Positions 38,218-46,264 are shown, counted from the first letter of the stretch. The stretch: 64,000 bases of DNA from Saccharothrix sp. S26 (GCF_021390395.1 NZ_JAJUWT010000012.1:124001-188000), one strand, 5' to 3'. The notes: generated from the sequence alone by a model not told the origin. Made by a program: numbers and translations.

Positions 38218-39909
38218 ATGTCGCACCACCACCACGACCACACCCACGAGCACGCCCACGAGGAGGTGGAGGGCAGCTGGCGCGACGCGCAGGACGACCG
38301 GCCGCTCTCGGTGGCGCGACGCCGGTTCCTGGCCGGCCTGGGCGCGGCCGGCGTGGCCACCACGCTCGGCGCGCTGCCCGCCCACGCGCACGGCGACCGG
38401 CCCGGCACCCCGGTGAACCCCTGGGGTGGACGCGCGCGCTGGTTCGCGGGCGACCACCACATCCACACCAAGTACTCCTCCGACGGCCAGTACGAGGTGG
38501 CCCAGCAGGTCGCCAAGGCCCGCGAGCACGGGCTGGACTGGGTCGTCATCACCGACCACGGCGGCGTGGCGCACGAGAAGTTCTCCATCGGCCAGGTCGC
38601 GCCGGACATCGAGCAGGCGCGCAAGGCGCACCGCGACGTGCTGGTCTACCAGGGTCTGGAGTGGAACATCCCGGGCGCCGAGCACGCCACGGTGTTCCTG
38701 CCGCCCGGCCGGTCCACCGTGGACATCCTGCGCGCGTTCGAGGCGGCCTACGACGGCGGGGTCCTGTCCACGCCGGTGGCCGGCGGCGGCAAGGGCCTGA
38801 TCACCCGCTCCACCTCCGCCGACGGCGAGCCGTACGCGCTGGCCGCCCTGCGGTTCCTGGAGGCCCAGGTGCTGTCCGGCCGCACGGAGATCGCGCTGAT
38901 GTTCGCCAACCACCCGTCGCGGCGCGGTGTGGACAGCCCGCACGAGTTCCGCGGCTGGCGCGACGCGGCGCCCGGCGTGGCGGTCGGCATGGAGGGCGCG
39001 CCCGGTCACCAGGCGGCGGGCATCCCGGCCGCGAACGGCGGCCGCGGCGCCGCCCGCGGGCTCTACGACGCCTCGCCGAACCAGGACAGCTTCCCGGGCT
39101 TCGCGCCGACCGCGACGGAGAACCCGTACCGCACCTACGGCGGCTTCGACTGGATGACCGCCAAGGTCGGCGGCCTGTGGGACTCGTTGCTGGCCGAGGG
39201 CAGGCCGTGGTGGGTCACCGCCACGTCCGACGCGCACCGCGTGCACCTGGACACCCACAAGCCCGGCGCTGGCGACCACAACACGACCGGCAGCAAGGGC
39301 GCGCCCATCGACACCGGCGTGCCGCAGGTCGAGGGCGACTACTGGCCCGGTTTCTACAGCTCCACCCTGGTCGGCGCGGACTCCAAGTCCTACATGGACG
39401 TGATGCGCGGCATGCAGGGCGGCAAGGTCGTCGCGGTGCACGGGCGGCTCGTCGACGGGCTGCACCTGCGGGTGCGCTCGCTCGGCGAGGGCGACAACCG
39501 GGGTGTCACGATCGGCGGCCGCACGTTCGTCCGGCGCGGGCACGACGTCGAGGTGGCGATCGAGGTCGACCTGGCGCGTGGCGCGAACTTCGCGGGCGTG
39601 GTGCCGCGGCCGGCGAAGGTGGATTTGATCGCGGGCCGCGTCACCGGTCCGGCGGTCGACCGCGACGCGTTCGCCGCTCCCGGCACGAAGGTGGTGAAGT
39701 CGTTCGAGGTCGCCCGGACCGCGCGCGGCACGGTCCGGTTCACGCACACGTTCCGCCGCGTGGAAGAGGCGTTCTACCTGCGGCTGCGCGGTTCGGACGG
39801 CAACCGGCTGACCTCGGACGGCCACCCGGTGATGGACGTGATCGGTGACGCCGACCCGTGGTCGGACCTGTGGTTCTACGCGAACCCGGTGTTCGTGGAC
39901 GTGATCTGA
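38218..39909 (+). CDS. Tat-exported PHP-domain protein with histidine-rich N-terminus
   Basis: 563 residues. The first 14 residues contain eight histidines (MSHHHHDHTHEHAH). A twin-arginine signal follows (ARRRFLAGLGAAGVATTLGA, residues 33-52). The mature part starts with a PHP phosphoesterase domain: FAGDHHIHTKYSSDGQYEV (His-x-His metal site), WVVITDHGG, YQGLEWNIPGAEHATVF, MFANHPSRRG and VTATSDAHRVH. The complete metal-ligand set suggests an active metal-dependent phosphatase outside the membrane. The C-terminal about 170 residues are beta-rich. The His tract precedes the Tat motif and so would be cytoplasmic until cleavage; it might hold or sense metal before export. ATG 38218 is used. The partner gene overlaps its stop (TGATG). 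Confidence 0.88.
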   Translation: MSHHHHDHTHEHAHEEVEGSWRDAQDDRPLSVARRRFLAGLGAAGVATTLGALPAHAHGDRPGTPVNPWGGRARWFAGDHHIHTKYSSDGQYEVAQQVAKAREHGLDWVVITDHGGVAHEKFSIGQVAPDIEQARKAHRDVLVYQGLEWNIPGAEHATVFLPPGRSTVDILRAFEAAYDGGVLSTPVAGGGKGLITRSTSADGEPYALAALRFLEAQVLSGRTEIALMFANHPSRRGVDSPHEFRGWRDAAPGVAVGMEGAPGHQAAGIPAANGGRGAARGLYDASPNQDSFPGFAPTATENPYRTYGGFDWMTAKVGGLWDSLLAEGRPWWVTATSDAHRVHLDTHKPGAGDHNTTGSKGAPIDTGVPQVEGDYWPGFYSSTLVGADSKSYMDVMRGMQGGKVVAVHGRLVDGLHLRVRSLGEGDNRGVTIGGRTFVRRGHDVEVAIEVDLARGANFAGVVPRPAKVDLIAGRVTGPAVDRDAFAAPGTKVVKSFEVARTARGTVRFTHTFRRVEEAFYLRLRGSDGNRLTSDGHPVMDVIGDADPWSDLWFYANPVFVDVI

Positions 39910-40445
39910 TGACCTGGCTCGGCGCCGTGCCCGCCCTGCCCGGCGAGCACGGCGCGGCGCACGTCGACTCGCTGCTGCTGGCGGCGTTCGACGGGGTGGC
40001 CGCGGACTTCGTGTGCACGCACGTCGACCGGGTCGGGCCGGTCGCCGTCACCACCGTGTCGGCCCGCGTGGACGGCGAGGTGGACCTGGCCCGGTTGGCG
40101 CGCGCGTTGGGCGGGCCGGTGGCGCTGCTGGACGATTCCGACACGCCCGAGGCGCGCGCTGCCCGGGCGGGCCGCGACCTGGCCGACGGGCGGTGCGTCC
40201 GGTTCCCCGGTCAGTCCGCGCTCACCGGCACGCACACGGCGGCCGAGGTGGTGGCGGTGTCCGCGATCGACCGGGTGGTCGGCATCGGTGTCGCCGTGAC
40301 GCCGACCGACCGGGTCGAGACACTGGGCTTCGTGCGGCCCGTGTGCCGGGACGGCGAAGTGCTGCTACTGGTGGAGCCCGCCGTCGGCGGCGTGCTGCGG
40401 CCGGCGGAGGCGGAGAGCCCGCACCAGTGCTGCGGGGGTCATTGA
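39909..40445 (+). CDS. Unknown protein coupled to the PHP gene, ends in HQCCGGH
   Basis: 178 residues and no recognised domain. It is probably cytoplasmic with alternating strands and helices (VGPVAVTTVSARVDGEVDLA; LARALGGPVALLDDSDTPEA; EVVAVSAIDRVVGIGVAVTP). ATG 39909 shares a base with the PHP stop codon, so translation is coupled and a joint function is likely. The final 14 residues, including the metal-ligand-like HQCCGGH, are encoded by a 45-bp sequence that recurs 516 bp downstream in the end of an unrelated minus-strand gene. The tail may therefore come from a local duplication rather than selection for metal binding. Confidence 0.7.
   Translation: MTWLGAVPALPGEHGAAHVDSLLLAAFDGVAADFVCTHVDRVGPVAVTTVSARVDGEVDLARLARALGGPVALLDDSDTPEARAARAGRDLADGRCVRFPGQSALTGTHTAAEVVAVSAIDRVVGIGVAVTPTDRVETLGFVRPVCRDGEVLLLVEPAVGGVLRPAEAESPHQCCGGH
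40401..40445 (+). repeat. 45-bp direct repeat, copy 1
   Basis: This copy matches 40917-40961 at 43 of 45 positions. It forms the last 14 codons plus stop of the 39909-40445 gene. Homology stops sharply at both ends. Confidence 0.9.
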
Positions 40446-40479
40446 TCGCGGGCACGGTCGACCCCCGGCGCGATCACCG

Positions 40480-40834
40480 GTGTTCGCCCACCTGCCGGTG
40501 AGCGCGGGACGGACGCGCTGCGTGGTGCGCAAGCTGGTGGTCGCGCTGGTGATCGACCGGCGGCTGTGGCGCCTGGGCAGCGGTGCGGACCTGATCAGGA
40601 ACGGGGGGACCGGCCTGTGCGCGGCCGCGATCGGCGGCATCCTCAAAGGCCGCCCGTGCGAACCCGGACGACCCCGGGGAGCTGTGGTGGCGGGAAGGCA
40701 GCGGCGGGTCGCGGGTGTTCGTGAACCACGAGTTCGACACCTGCCTGACCTACGACGGGCACGAGCGCAGCCCTCGCCCGCAGGCGTGCGACGTCTCGGA
40801 CCCCGACCAGCGCTGGTACGTCAACGAGCAGTAG
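40480..40834 (+). pseudogene. Fragment of a ricin/beta-trefoil-like protein (frameshifted)
   Basis: One frame (40480 to about 40655) contains LIRNGGTGLCAAAIGG. Another frame, ending at the TAG at 40832-40834, reads ELWWREGSGGSRVFVNHEFD, then TCLTYDGHERSPRPQACDVS and DPDQRWYVNEQ. Together they look like the end of a secreted lectin-type domain (C-x-x-Y and QRW motifs). Neither piece has a start, signal peptide or full domain. It lies exactly between the two copies of the 45-bp direct repeat, so it may have arrived or been left behind in the rearrangement that made them. Confidence 0.5.
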
Positions 40835-40895
40835 CGCGACCGCCGGGTCGTCGTCGCCACGGGGTCGGCCCGTGACGACGTCGAGCTTCCCGGCC

Positions 40896-41327
40896 CTACC
40901 GGTCGGCGGCTTGGCGCCGGCGGAGGCGCAGAGCCCGCACCAGTGCTGCGGGGGTCGTTGACCGGAAGCCGGGACCGCCCGCGAACGCCCACAGGGCGAT
41001 CACCGGGTCGCAGATCGCGCAGCCCAGCGACGAGTGCTCGGCGAACGGCACGATCGGGTTGCCGTGCAGGTGGTGCGCCACGTCCGCGGCCGTGTGCACG
41101 AGCCACGCGATGCCGATCCACGTCCACGAGGTCAGCCCGCGGTAGGCGCAGCAGGTGATCACGGCGGTGATGGCGAACTCCCACGGACCCAGCCCGCCGC
41201 CGCTGAGGTAGGCCGCGCCGGCGCCACCGACCATGACCGCGTTGAACGGTCGGCGGTGCCGGTCGGGGATGAAGGAGTTCACGAGCACGTACAGCACGCC
41301 GATGAGCAGTGCCGAGACCACGACCAT
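40896..41327 (-). CDS. DUF6010-like integral membrane protein
   Basis: 143 residues with four hydrophobic segments (VSALLIGVLYVLVNSF; VMVGGAGAAYLSGGGLG; FAITAVITCCAYRGL; WIGIAWLVHTAADVAHHL). Conserved-looking features are HRRPFNAVMVGGAGAAYLSG, the AADVAHHLHGNPIVPF His cluster and SLGCAICDPVIALWAF. It resembles the DUF6010 family of small actinobacterial membrane proteins of unknown role. The last about 20 residues (TTPAALVRALRLRRRQAADR) overlap copy 2 of the 45-bp repeat, on the opposite strand. It has no clear operon partner. Confidence 0.7.
   Translation of the reverse strand: MVVVSALLIGVLYVLVNSFIPDRHRRPFNAVMVGGAGAAYLSGGGLGPWEFAITAVITCCAYRGLTSWTWIGIAWLVHTAADVAHHLHGNPIVPFAEHSSLGCAICDPVIALWAFAGGPGFRSTTPAALVRALRLRRRQAADR
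40917..40961 (+). repeat. 45-bp direct repeat, copy 2
   Basis: This is the second copy, 516 bp from copy 1, with two mismatches. It lies antisense to the 3' end of the DUF6010-like gene. The pair brackets the ricin-like remnant. Confidence 0.9.
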
Positions 41328-41399
41328 GGTTTGGCGGTCCTTGTCGTCGCAGGAGATCAGGTCGTCCTGGACGTTAGGAGAGCCGCGGCCGACACGGCA

Positions 41400-41446
41400 G
41401 TGGCCGGAGTGCCAGAACCCGACGGGTTCTCGCCAACTCCGGCCAC
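41400..41446 (-). terminator. Nested hairpin after the MFS gene
   Basis: The outer stem GTGGCCGGAGT / ACTCCGGCCAC (11 bp) encloses an inner stem AGAACCC / GGGTTCT with a 3-nt loop. It lies 13 bp beyond the stop of the minus-strand transporter gene. Confidence 0.75.
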
Positions 41447-41458
41447 GTGCCGCGCCGC

Positions 41459-43015
41459 TCAGGGGGCCGCGTCGACCTTGGGCTTGTCCTGCACCAGGTC
41501 GAGGCTGGTGCGCAGCGTGATCGGCTTGAGCAGCAGCGCCGCGACCACGCCGACGACCGCGATGGCCGCCGAGATCAGGAAGATGTGCCCGGTGGCGTCA
41601 CCGTAGGCGTTGCGGACGATGTGCTGCACCGCGTCCGGCAGCACGTTGAGGTTGAGGCTGCCGCCGCCCCCGCCGCTGACGGGGATGCCCGCCGCGGTCA
41701 GGTCGCGGGTGATGTGGTCCTCCACCCGGCGGGCCAGCACCGCGCCCAGCACCGACACGCCGATCGTGCCGCCCAGCGACCGGAAGAACGCGATGGTCGA
41801 GCTGGCCGCGCCGATGTCCTTCAGCGGCACGGTGTTCTGCACCGCGAGCACCAGGTTCTGCATGCTCAGGCCGACGCCGGTGCCGACGAGCAGCATCGCG
41901 CCGCCGACCAGCACCAGGGACGTGTCGTGGTCGATCTGACCCAGCGCCAGGAACCCGAGCACCAGCGTCGCCGCGCCGACCACGATGTACGGCTTGACCC
42001 GGCCGGTCTTGGTGATCAGCCGCCCGGACACGATCGACGCCCCCAGCACCCCGACCATCATCGGGATGGTCAGCAGGCCCGCCTCGGTCGGCGTGTAGCC
42101 GCGGCCGATCTGGAAGTACTGGCCGAGGAACACCGCGCCGCCGAACATCGCCATGCCCACCGCGACGCTGGCCAGGATCGCCAACGCCGTCGTGCGCTGC
42201 TTGACGATCCGCAACGGCACCACCGGCTCCGCCGCACGGGCCTCCACCGCGACCGCCGCGCCCAGCAGCACCACCGAGGCGCCGACCATGGCGAAGGTCT
42301 GCCACGACAGCCACGCGAACGAGCTGTCCACGAACGAGATCCACACCAGCAGCACGCTCACGCCCACCGCGATCAGGCTCGCGCCCAGGTAGTCGATCTT
42401 CACGTCGTCCCGCCGGACCGTCTTCACCTTCAGCGTGGCCTGGAGCACGAACAGCGCGATCACCGCGACCGGCACGCCGATGAAGAAGCACCAGCGCCAG
42501 CCCAGCCACGAGGTGTCCACGATGAGGCCGCCCAGCAGCGGGCCACCGACCGTGGCCAGCGCCATCACGCCGCCGAGGTAGCCGTTGTAGCGGCCGCGCT
42601 CCCGCGGCGGGATCATCGCCGCGATCACCACCTGCACCAGCGCCTGCAGGCCGCCGACGCCGATGCCCTGGAACGCGCGCGCCGCGATGAGCTGGCCCGC
42701 GCTCTGCGCGAAGCCGCTGACCACCGACCCGACCACGAAGATCACGATGGCGACCTGGACCAGGGTCTTCTTGTCGAACAGGTCCGCGAGCTTGCCCCAG
42801 ACCGGGGTGGTGGCGGTCGCCGTGAGCAGGGTGGCGGTGACCACCCACGTGTACTGCGTCTGCGAGCCGTTGAGCGCGCCGATGATCTGCGGCAACGCCG
42901 TCGAGACGACGGTGCCGCTCAACATCGCGACGAACAGCACCAACAGCAGACCGCTCAGCGCCTCCAGGACCTGGCGGTGGCTCATCGTGCCGTTGGTGGT
43001 GGCGGGTGCGCTCAT
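41459..43015 (-). CDS. DHA2-family MFS multidrug exporter (EmrB/QacA type), pump 1
   Basis: 518 residues with about 14 membrane helices. Motif A appears as TATTPVWGKLADLFDKKTLV, and the motif C region as LATVGGPLLGGLIVDTSWLG with WRWCFFIGVPVAVIAL, the DHA2 hallmark. It exports drugs or small metabolites in exchange for protons. Its start overlaps the end of the upstream marR gene by 4 bp, so it is the regulated target of that repressor. It is about 50-60% similar by eye to the second pump at 46331-47866. The adjacent P450 gene, divergent from the same control region, suggests joint detoxification or export of one compound. Confidence 0.93.
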   Translation of the reverse strand: MSAPATTNGTMSHRQVLEALSGLLLVLFVAMLSGTVVSTALPQIIGALNGSQTQYTWVVTATLLTATATTPVWGKLADLFDKKTLVQVAIVIFVVGSVVSGFAQSAGQLIAARAFQGIGVGGLQALVQVVIAAMIPPRERGRYNGYLGGVMALATVGGPLLGGLIVDTSWLGWRWCFFIGVPVAVIALFVLQATLKVKTVRRDDVKIDYLGASLIAVGVSVLLVWISFVDSSFAWLSWQTFAMVGASVVLLGAAVAVEARAAEPVVPLRIVKQRTTALAILASVAVGMAMFGGAVFLGQYFQIGRGYTPTEAGLLTIPMMVGVLGASIVSGRLITKTGRVKPYIVVGAATLVLGFLALGQIDHDTSLVLVGGAMLLVGTGVGLSMQNLVLAVQNTVPLKDIGAASSTIAFFRSLGGTIGVSVLGAVLARRVEDHITRDLTAAGIPVSGGGGGSLNLNVLPDAVQHIVRNAYGDATGHIFLISAAIAVVGVVAALLLKPITLRTSLDLVQDKPKVDAAP

Positions 43016-43470
43016 CGCGCGGCCTCCAAGGTGGAGCCGAGGGCTCCTTCGACGTCGGTGGTCAGGCGGCCCAGGGCTCCGGTCAGCGCCACGACCTCTT
43101 CAGGGCTCCAGTCGGCAAGCGCGCGACCCAGCAGCCGGTCGTACCAGTCGCGGGCCTCGGCCAGCGCGGTGCGGCCGCGTTCGGTCACCACGAGGATGCT
43201 GGCACGACCGTCGGAGGGGTCGGCACGTCGTTCGACCAGCCCGTTGGCGACCAGGGCGGCCACCGCCCGGCTCACCGTGGACGGGTCGAGCCCGGCGTGG
43301 ACCGCCAGCTCCTTGGCGTGGCACCCGGTGGCGTTCGCGCCGGCGCGGTCGATCAGGCTCAGGGTGCCGATCAGGCCGGGAGGCAGCGCGTGGTGCCGCT
43401 GCTTGACCATCCGCACGACCCGGAGCAGGTCGCGCAACCGGTCCTCCAGCTCCCGCGCGACGGCGTCCAT
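43012..43470 (-). CDS. MarR-family repressor
   Basis: About 152 residues from the ATG at 43470 (an ATG at 43482 is possible but sits too close to the GAGGAG site). The winged-helix core has LIGTLSLIDRAGANATGCHA, ELAVHAGLDPSTVSRAVAAL and a wing VERRADPSDGRASILVVTER. Flanking helices form the MarR dimer. It is the first gene of a two-gene operon with the DHA2 pump. A perfect 25-bp inverted repeat at 43517-43541 upstream is its probable operator, with a second weaker site nearer the divergent P450 gene, so it likely controls both directions in response to a drug-like ligand. Confidence 0.92.
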   Translation of the reverse strand: MDAVARELEDRLRDLLRVVRMVKQRHHALPPGLIGTLSLIDRAGANATGCHAKELAVHAGLDPSTVSRAVAALVANGLVERRADPSDGRASILVVTERGRTALAEARDWYDRLLGRALADWSPEEVVALTGALGRLTTDVEGALGSTLEAAR

Positions 43471-43516
43471 GCCGTCCCCCATCTCCTCGCGTTGCTTGCC
43501 GCATACAACTATCACC

Positions 43517-43541
43517 CAAACTTGCACGTCGTGCAAGTTTG
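43517..43541. promoter_or_regulatory. MarR-type operator 1 (perfect 12-bp arms)
   Basis: CAAACTTGCACG and its exact reverse complement flank a single central T. It lies 47-71 bp upstream of the marR start, in the divergent region shared with the P450 gene. Confidence 0.78.
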
Positions 43542-43570
43542 CCCAATATGCAGTCAGTTACACCGCAGCA

Positions 43571-43590
43571 AAGCTGCACGGCGTGCACGT
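43571..43590. promoter_or_regulatory. MarR-type operator 2 (related half-sites)
   Basis: TGCACG-G-CGTGCA within AAGCTGCACGGCGTGCACGT repeats the TGCACG half-site and flanking A/T tracts of operator 1. It lies about 70-90 bp before the P450 start. Confidence 0.6.
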
Positions 43591-43660
43591 TTTGGTACCG
43601 TGGGTTACCACCACGACGAGCAGCGGCCCGGTCACGGACCGGGTCGGGAACGGACCGTCG

Positions 43661-44917
43661 ATGACCACCGCTCCCCAGCAGAAACGACCCGCCACCGGCC
43701 GGCCGACCGTCCCGCTGCCGCCGGAGTTCACCACCCGTGACGCGGGCCCGTTCGACCCGCCGAGCGCCCTGACCCGCCTGCGCGAGCACGGCCCGGTGCA
43801 CCGGGTGGGCATGCTCGACGGCGACCCGGCGTGGATCGTGACCAGCCACGAGCTGGCGCGCACGCTGCTGGGCGACCCGCGGCTGAGCTCGGACCGCTTC
43901 CGCAGCCGCCGCGTGCTGGAGAAGCTGCCCGCCCCCGTGCGCGCCCGGTTGACCGACGCGCGGGCCCGCGCGGGCAGCTTCATCACCATGGACCCACCGG
44001 AGCACACCCGGTACCGCAAGCTGCTCACCGGGCAGTTCACCGTGCGCCGAATGCGCCGGCTCGAACCGCGCATCCAGCGCATCGTCGACGACCACCTCGA
44101 CGCGATGATCGCCGCCGGGCCGGGCGCCGACCTCGTCCAGGCGTTCGCGCTGCCGGTGCCCTCGCTGGTGATCTGCGAGCTGCTGGGCGTCGAGTACGCC
44201 GACCGCGCCGAGTTCCAGGAGCGCACCGGCAAACTGCTGAAGCTCGACGTGCCCGTGGACGAGGTGATGCGACTGGCCGGGGAGCTGCGGTCGTTCATGC
44301 ACGAACTCGTGCGCGGCAAGCGCGCCGAACCGACCGACGACATCCTGTCCGGCCTGATCGAGGCCGACCCGACGCTCACCGACGACGAGCTGATCGGCAT
44401 GGCCAACCTGCTGCTGGTCGCGGGCCACGAGACGACGGCGAACATGCTGGCGCTCGGCACGTTCGCGCTGCTGGAGCACCCCGAGCAGCTCGCCGCCCTG
44501 CGGGCGGACCCGGCGCTGGTCGGCGGTGCCGTCGAGGAGCTGCTGCGCTACCTGTCGATCGTCCACCTGGGAGTCGTGCGCACCACCCGGGAGGAGGTGG
44601 AGATCGCGGGCGAGGTCGTGCCGGCCGACTCGACCGTGCTGGTCTCCGTGCCCGCGGGCAATCGCGACCCCTACCAGTACCCCCGGCCCGACGTGCTGGA
44701 CGTGACCCGCTCGCGCGGCCCGCACCTGGCGTTCGGGCACGGCGTGCACCAGTGCCTCGGCCAGCAGTTGGCGCGGGTGGAGATGACCATCGGGTTCACC
44801 GGGATCCTGACCAGGCTGCCCGGACTGCGCCTGGCCGTGCCCGCCGCGGACGTGCCGATGCGCGACGACATGCTGGTGTACGGCGTGCACGCGCTCCCGA
44901 TCACCTGGGACGCGTGA
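43661..44917 (+). CDS. Cytochrome P450
   Basis: 418 residues, a soluble bacterial class I P450. Landmarks: MDPPEHTRYRKLL (C helix), the oxygen-activating I-helix LLLVAGHETTANML, the K-helix ExxR in EELLRYLSIVHLGVVRTTRE, and the heme-binding loop LAFGHGVHQCLGQQLARVEM with Cys365 as the thiolate ligand. It needs external ferredoxin and reductase, which are not encoded nearby. It is divergent from the marR-pump operon and shares its palindromic operators. Typical roles are tailoring of a natural product or oxidation of a xenobiotic. The resemblance is to the CYP105/107-type soluble actinomycete enzymes; the exact family cannot be assigned. Confidence 0.95.
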   Translation: MTTAPQQKRPATGRPTVPLPPEFTTRDAGPFDPPSALTRLREHGPVHRVGMLDGDPAWIVTSHELARTLLGDPRLSSDRFRSRRVLEKLPAPVRARLTDARARAGSFITMDPPEHTRYRKLLTGQFTVRRMRRLEPRIQRIVDDHLDAMIAAGPGADLVQAFALPVPSLVICELLGVEYADRAEFQERTGKLLKLDVPVDEVMRLAGELRSFMHELVRGKRAEPTDDILSGLIEADPTLTDDELIGMANLLLVAGHETTANMLALGTFALLEHPEQLAALRADPALVGGAVEELLRYLSIVHLGVVRTTREEVEIAGEVVPADSTVLVSVPAGNRDPYQYPRPDVLDVTRSRGPHLAFGHGVHQCLGQQLARVEMTIGFTGILTRLPGLRLAVPAADVPMRDDMLVYGVHALPITWDA

Positions 44918-44927
44918 ACGCCGGCGA

Positions 44928-45317
44928 CTACTTCATGGTGGCGAGCTGGATCAGGTTGCCGCAGGTGTCGTCCAGGACCGCGGTGACCACGGGGCCGAAG
45001 TCGGTCGCCTCCTGGGTGAACTCGACGCCCAGCCCCTTGAGCCGCTCGACCTCGGCGTGGACGTCGTCGACGGCGAACGACGTGAACGGGATGCCGTCGG
45101 CCACCAGGGCCTCCTTGAACGGGCCCGCCGCCGGGTGGGCCGACGGCTCCAGCAGCAGCTCGACGCCGTCCGGGTCGGCGGGCGAGACGACGGTGAGCCA
45201 GCGGTACTCGCCCGCGGGCACGTCGGTCTTCTTGGTGAAGCCGAGCTTCTCGGTGTAGAACGCCAGCGCCTTGGCCTGGTCGTCCACGAACACACTCGTG
45301 ACGTTGATGCGGATCAC
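44928..45317 (-). CDS. VOC/glyoxalase-superfamily protein
   Basis: 129 residues of vicinal-oxygen-chelate fold: strand INVTSVFVDDQAKALAFYTE, KLGFTKKTDVPAGEYRWLTV, VELLLEPSAHP, then IPFTSFAVDDVHAEVERLKG, a loop VEFTQEATDFGPVVTAVLDD and NLIQLATMK. It may be a small dioxygenase, an antibiotic-binding protein or an unknown VOC protein. GTG 45317 overlaps the arsR-like gene end by 4 bp (GTGA), so they form an operon. ArsR-VOC pairs of this form are common in actinomycetes. Confidence 0.88.
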   Translation of the reverse strand: MIRINVTSVFVDDQAKALAFYTEKLGFTKKTDVPAGEYRWLTVVSPADPDGVELLLEPSAHPAAGPFKEALVADGIPFTSFAVDDVHAEVERLKGLGVEFTQEATDFGPVVTAVLDDTCGNLIQLATMK

Positions 45318-45610
45318 GGGTTCGGTGCCTCTCGGTCGATGGGCCACCGCTCAACGATGGAGCGCAACGGGCTCGTGTCGAGGTGGTGGAACTTGTACCG
45401 GCCCTGACGCCGGGTGTGCACCAGCCCGGCCTGTTCGAGCACCGCGAGGTGCTGCGAGACGGCCTGCCGCGAGGAGGCCAACCCGTGCTTCATGGTCAGC
45501 CGACTGCACAGCTCGAACAGCGTCTGACCGTCCCTCTCGGTCAGCTCGTCCAGGATGGTGCGTCGCGTCGCGTCGCCGATGGCCTTGAACAGGTCGGGGT
45601 CGGCGTCCAC
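45314..45610 (-). CDS. ArsR-family winged-helix repressor
   Basis: 98 residues from the GTG at 45610 (VDADPDLFKAIGDATRRTIL). The helix-turn-helix is KHGLASSRQAVSQHLAVLEQ and the wing is LVHTRRQGRYKFHHLD. It has no obvious metal-binding Cys pair, so it is probably a non-metal-sensing ArsR of the kind paired with VOC proteins or START-like ATPases. A perfect 20-bp palindrome lies 12 bp upstream of the start and should be its operator. It is the first gene of the operon with the VOC gene. Confidence 0.9.
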   Translation of the reverse strand: MDADPDLFKAIGDATRRTILDELTERDGQTLFELCSRLTMKHGLASSRQAVSQHLAVLEQAGLVHTRRQGRYKFHHLDTSPLRSIVERWPIDREAPNP

Positions 45611-45621
45611 GACACAGTTAT

Positions 45622-45641
45622 AGGCAAGTGGCCACTTGCCT
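45622..45641. promoter_or_regulatory. ArsR-type operator, perfect 20-bp palindrome
   Basis: AGGCAAGTGGCCACTTGCCT is fully self-complementary. It sits between the arsR-like start and the next gene's stop, overlapping the likely promoter. Confidence 0.75.
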
Positions 45642-45667
45642 GTCAACCGGGGGCGGGCGCCGCCGAC

Positions 45668-46264
45668 TCACTCCCCCGCGGGCCCGGCGGCGAAACCCGC
45701 GTCCAGCCGGGCGATCATCACGTCGATCAGCTCGGGCAGCTCGGGCCGTTCGGCGGCTTCCAACCACCACCCGACGACCACCCGCAGGGTCGCCATCACG
45801 GTGGCCGCGAACATCACCGGGTACAGGTCGACCGCCGGGTCGACGCCCACCCGTGCGGCGACGACGGCGGCCAGTTCCCGCTCCTGCACGGCGAACGCGG
45901 CGATCTGGTGCGGCAGCAGGGCGGGCGTTCGGCGCAGGGCGCGCAGCTGCGCCACCCGTTCGGGGTCGATCCGGTCGGGCACGACGTCGACCAGGGCCGA
46001 GTGCAGCGCCGTCAGCACCGGCTCGTCGCGGGGCCGGTCCGCGAACGCCTCGACGAACGCCGCGGCCGTGGCGACGTCACCCGCGACGACGGCCTCCTCC
46101 TTGGAGGAGAAGTAGTTGAAGAAGGTGCGCAGCGAGACGCCCGCCTCGGTGGCCACCTGTTCGACGGTCACCCCGTCGAGGCCGTGGGCCACGCACAGCC
46201 GCAGGGCGGCGTCGGCCAGCGCCGTCCGCGTGGCGAGCTTCTTGCGTTCGCGCAGTCCTGACAC
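45668..46264 (-). CDS. TetR-family regulator 1
   Basis: 198 residues. The N-terminal TetR domain is complete: ALADAALRLCVAHGLDGVTV, EQVATEAGVSLRTFFNYFSS, KEEAVVAGD. The C-terminal ligand domain is helical (MFAATVMATLRVVVGWWLEA). The GTG start at 46264 gives MSGLRERKKLATR. It lies 66 bp downstream of the pump 2 gene on the same strand, separated by a long inverted repeat, so it may control that pump or be read through from it. FFNYFSSKEEAV resembles MSMEG/AcrR-type repressors of DHA2 pumps. Confidence 0.92.
   Translation of the reverse strand: MSGLRERKKLATRTALADAALRLCVAHGLDGVTVEQVATEAGVSLRTFFNYFSSKEEAVVAGDVATAAAFVEAFADRPRDEPVLTALHSALVDVVPDRIDPERVAQLRALRRTPALLPHQIAAFAVQERELAAVVAARVGVDPAVDLYPVMFAATVMATLRVVVGWWLEAAERPELPELIDVMIARLDAGFAAGPAGE

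Noticed and set aside
38218..38262. Vector-derived His tag
   Set aside because: The His tract is irregular (with Asp, Thr, Glu, Ala), is followed by a natural Tat signal and lies in genomic context.
36195..39848. 1217-residue plus-strand open frame across kdpD and the PHP gene
   Set aside because: It is composed of shadow frames of two real genes joined by chance lack of stops.
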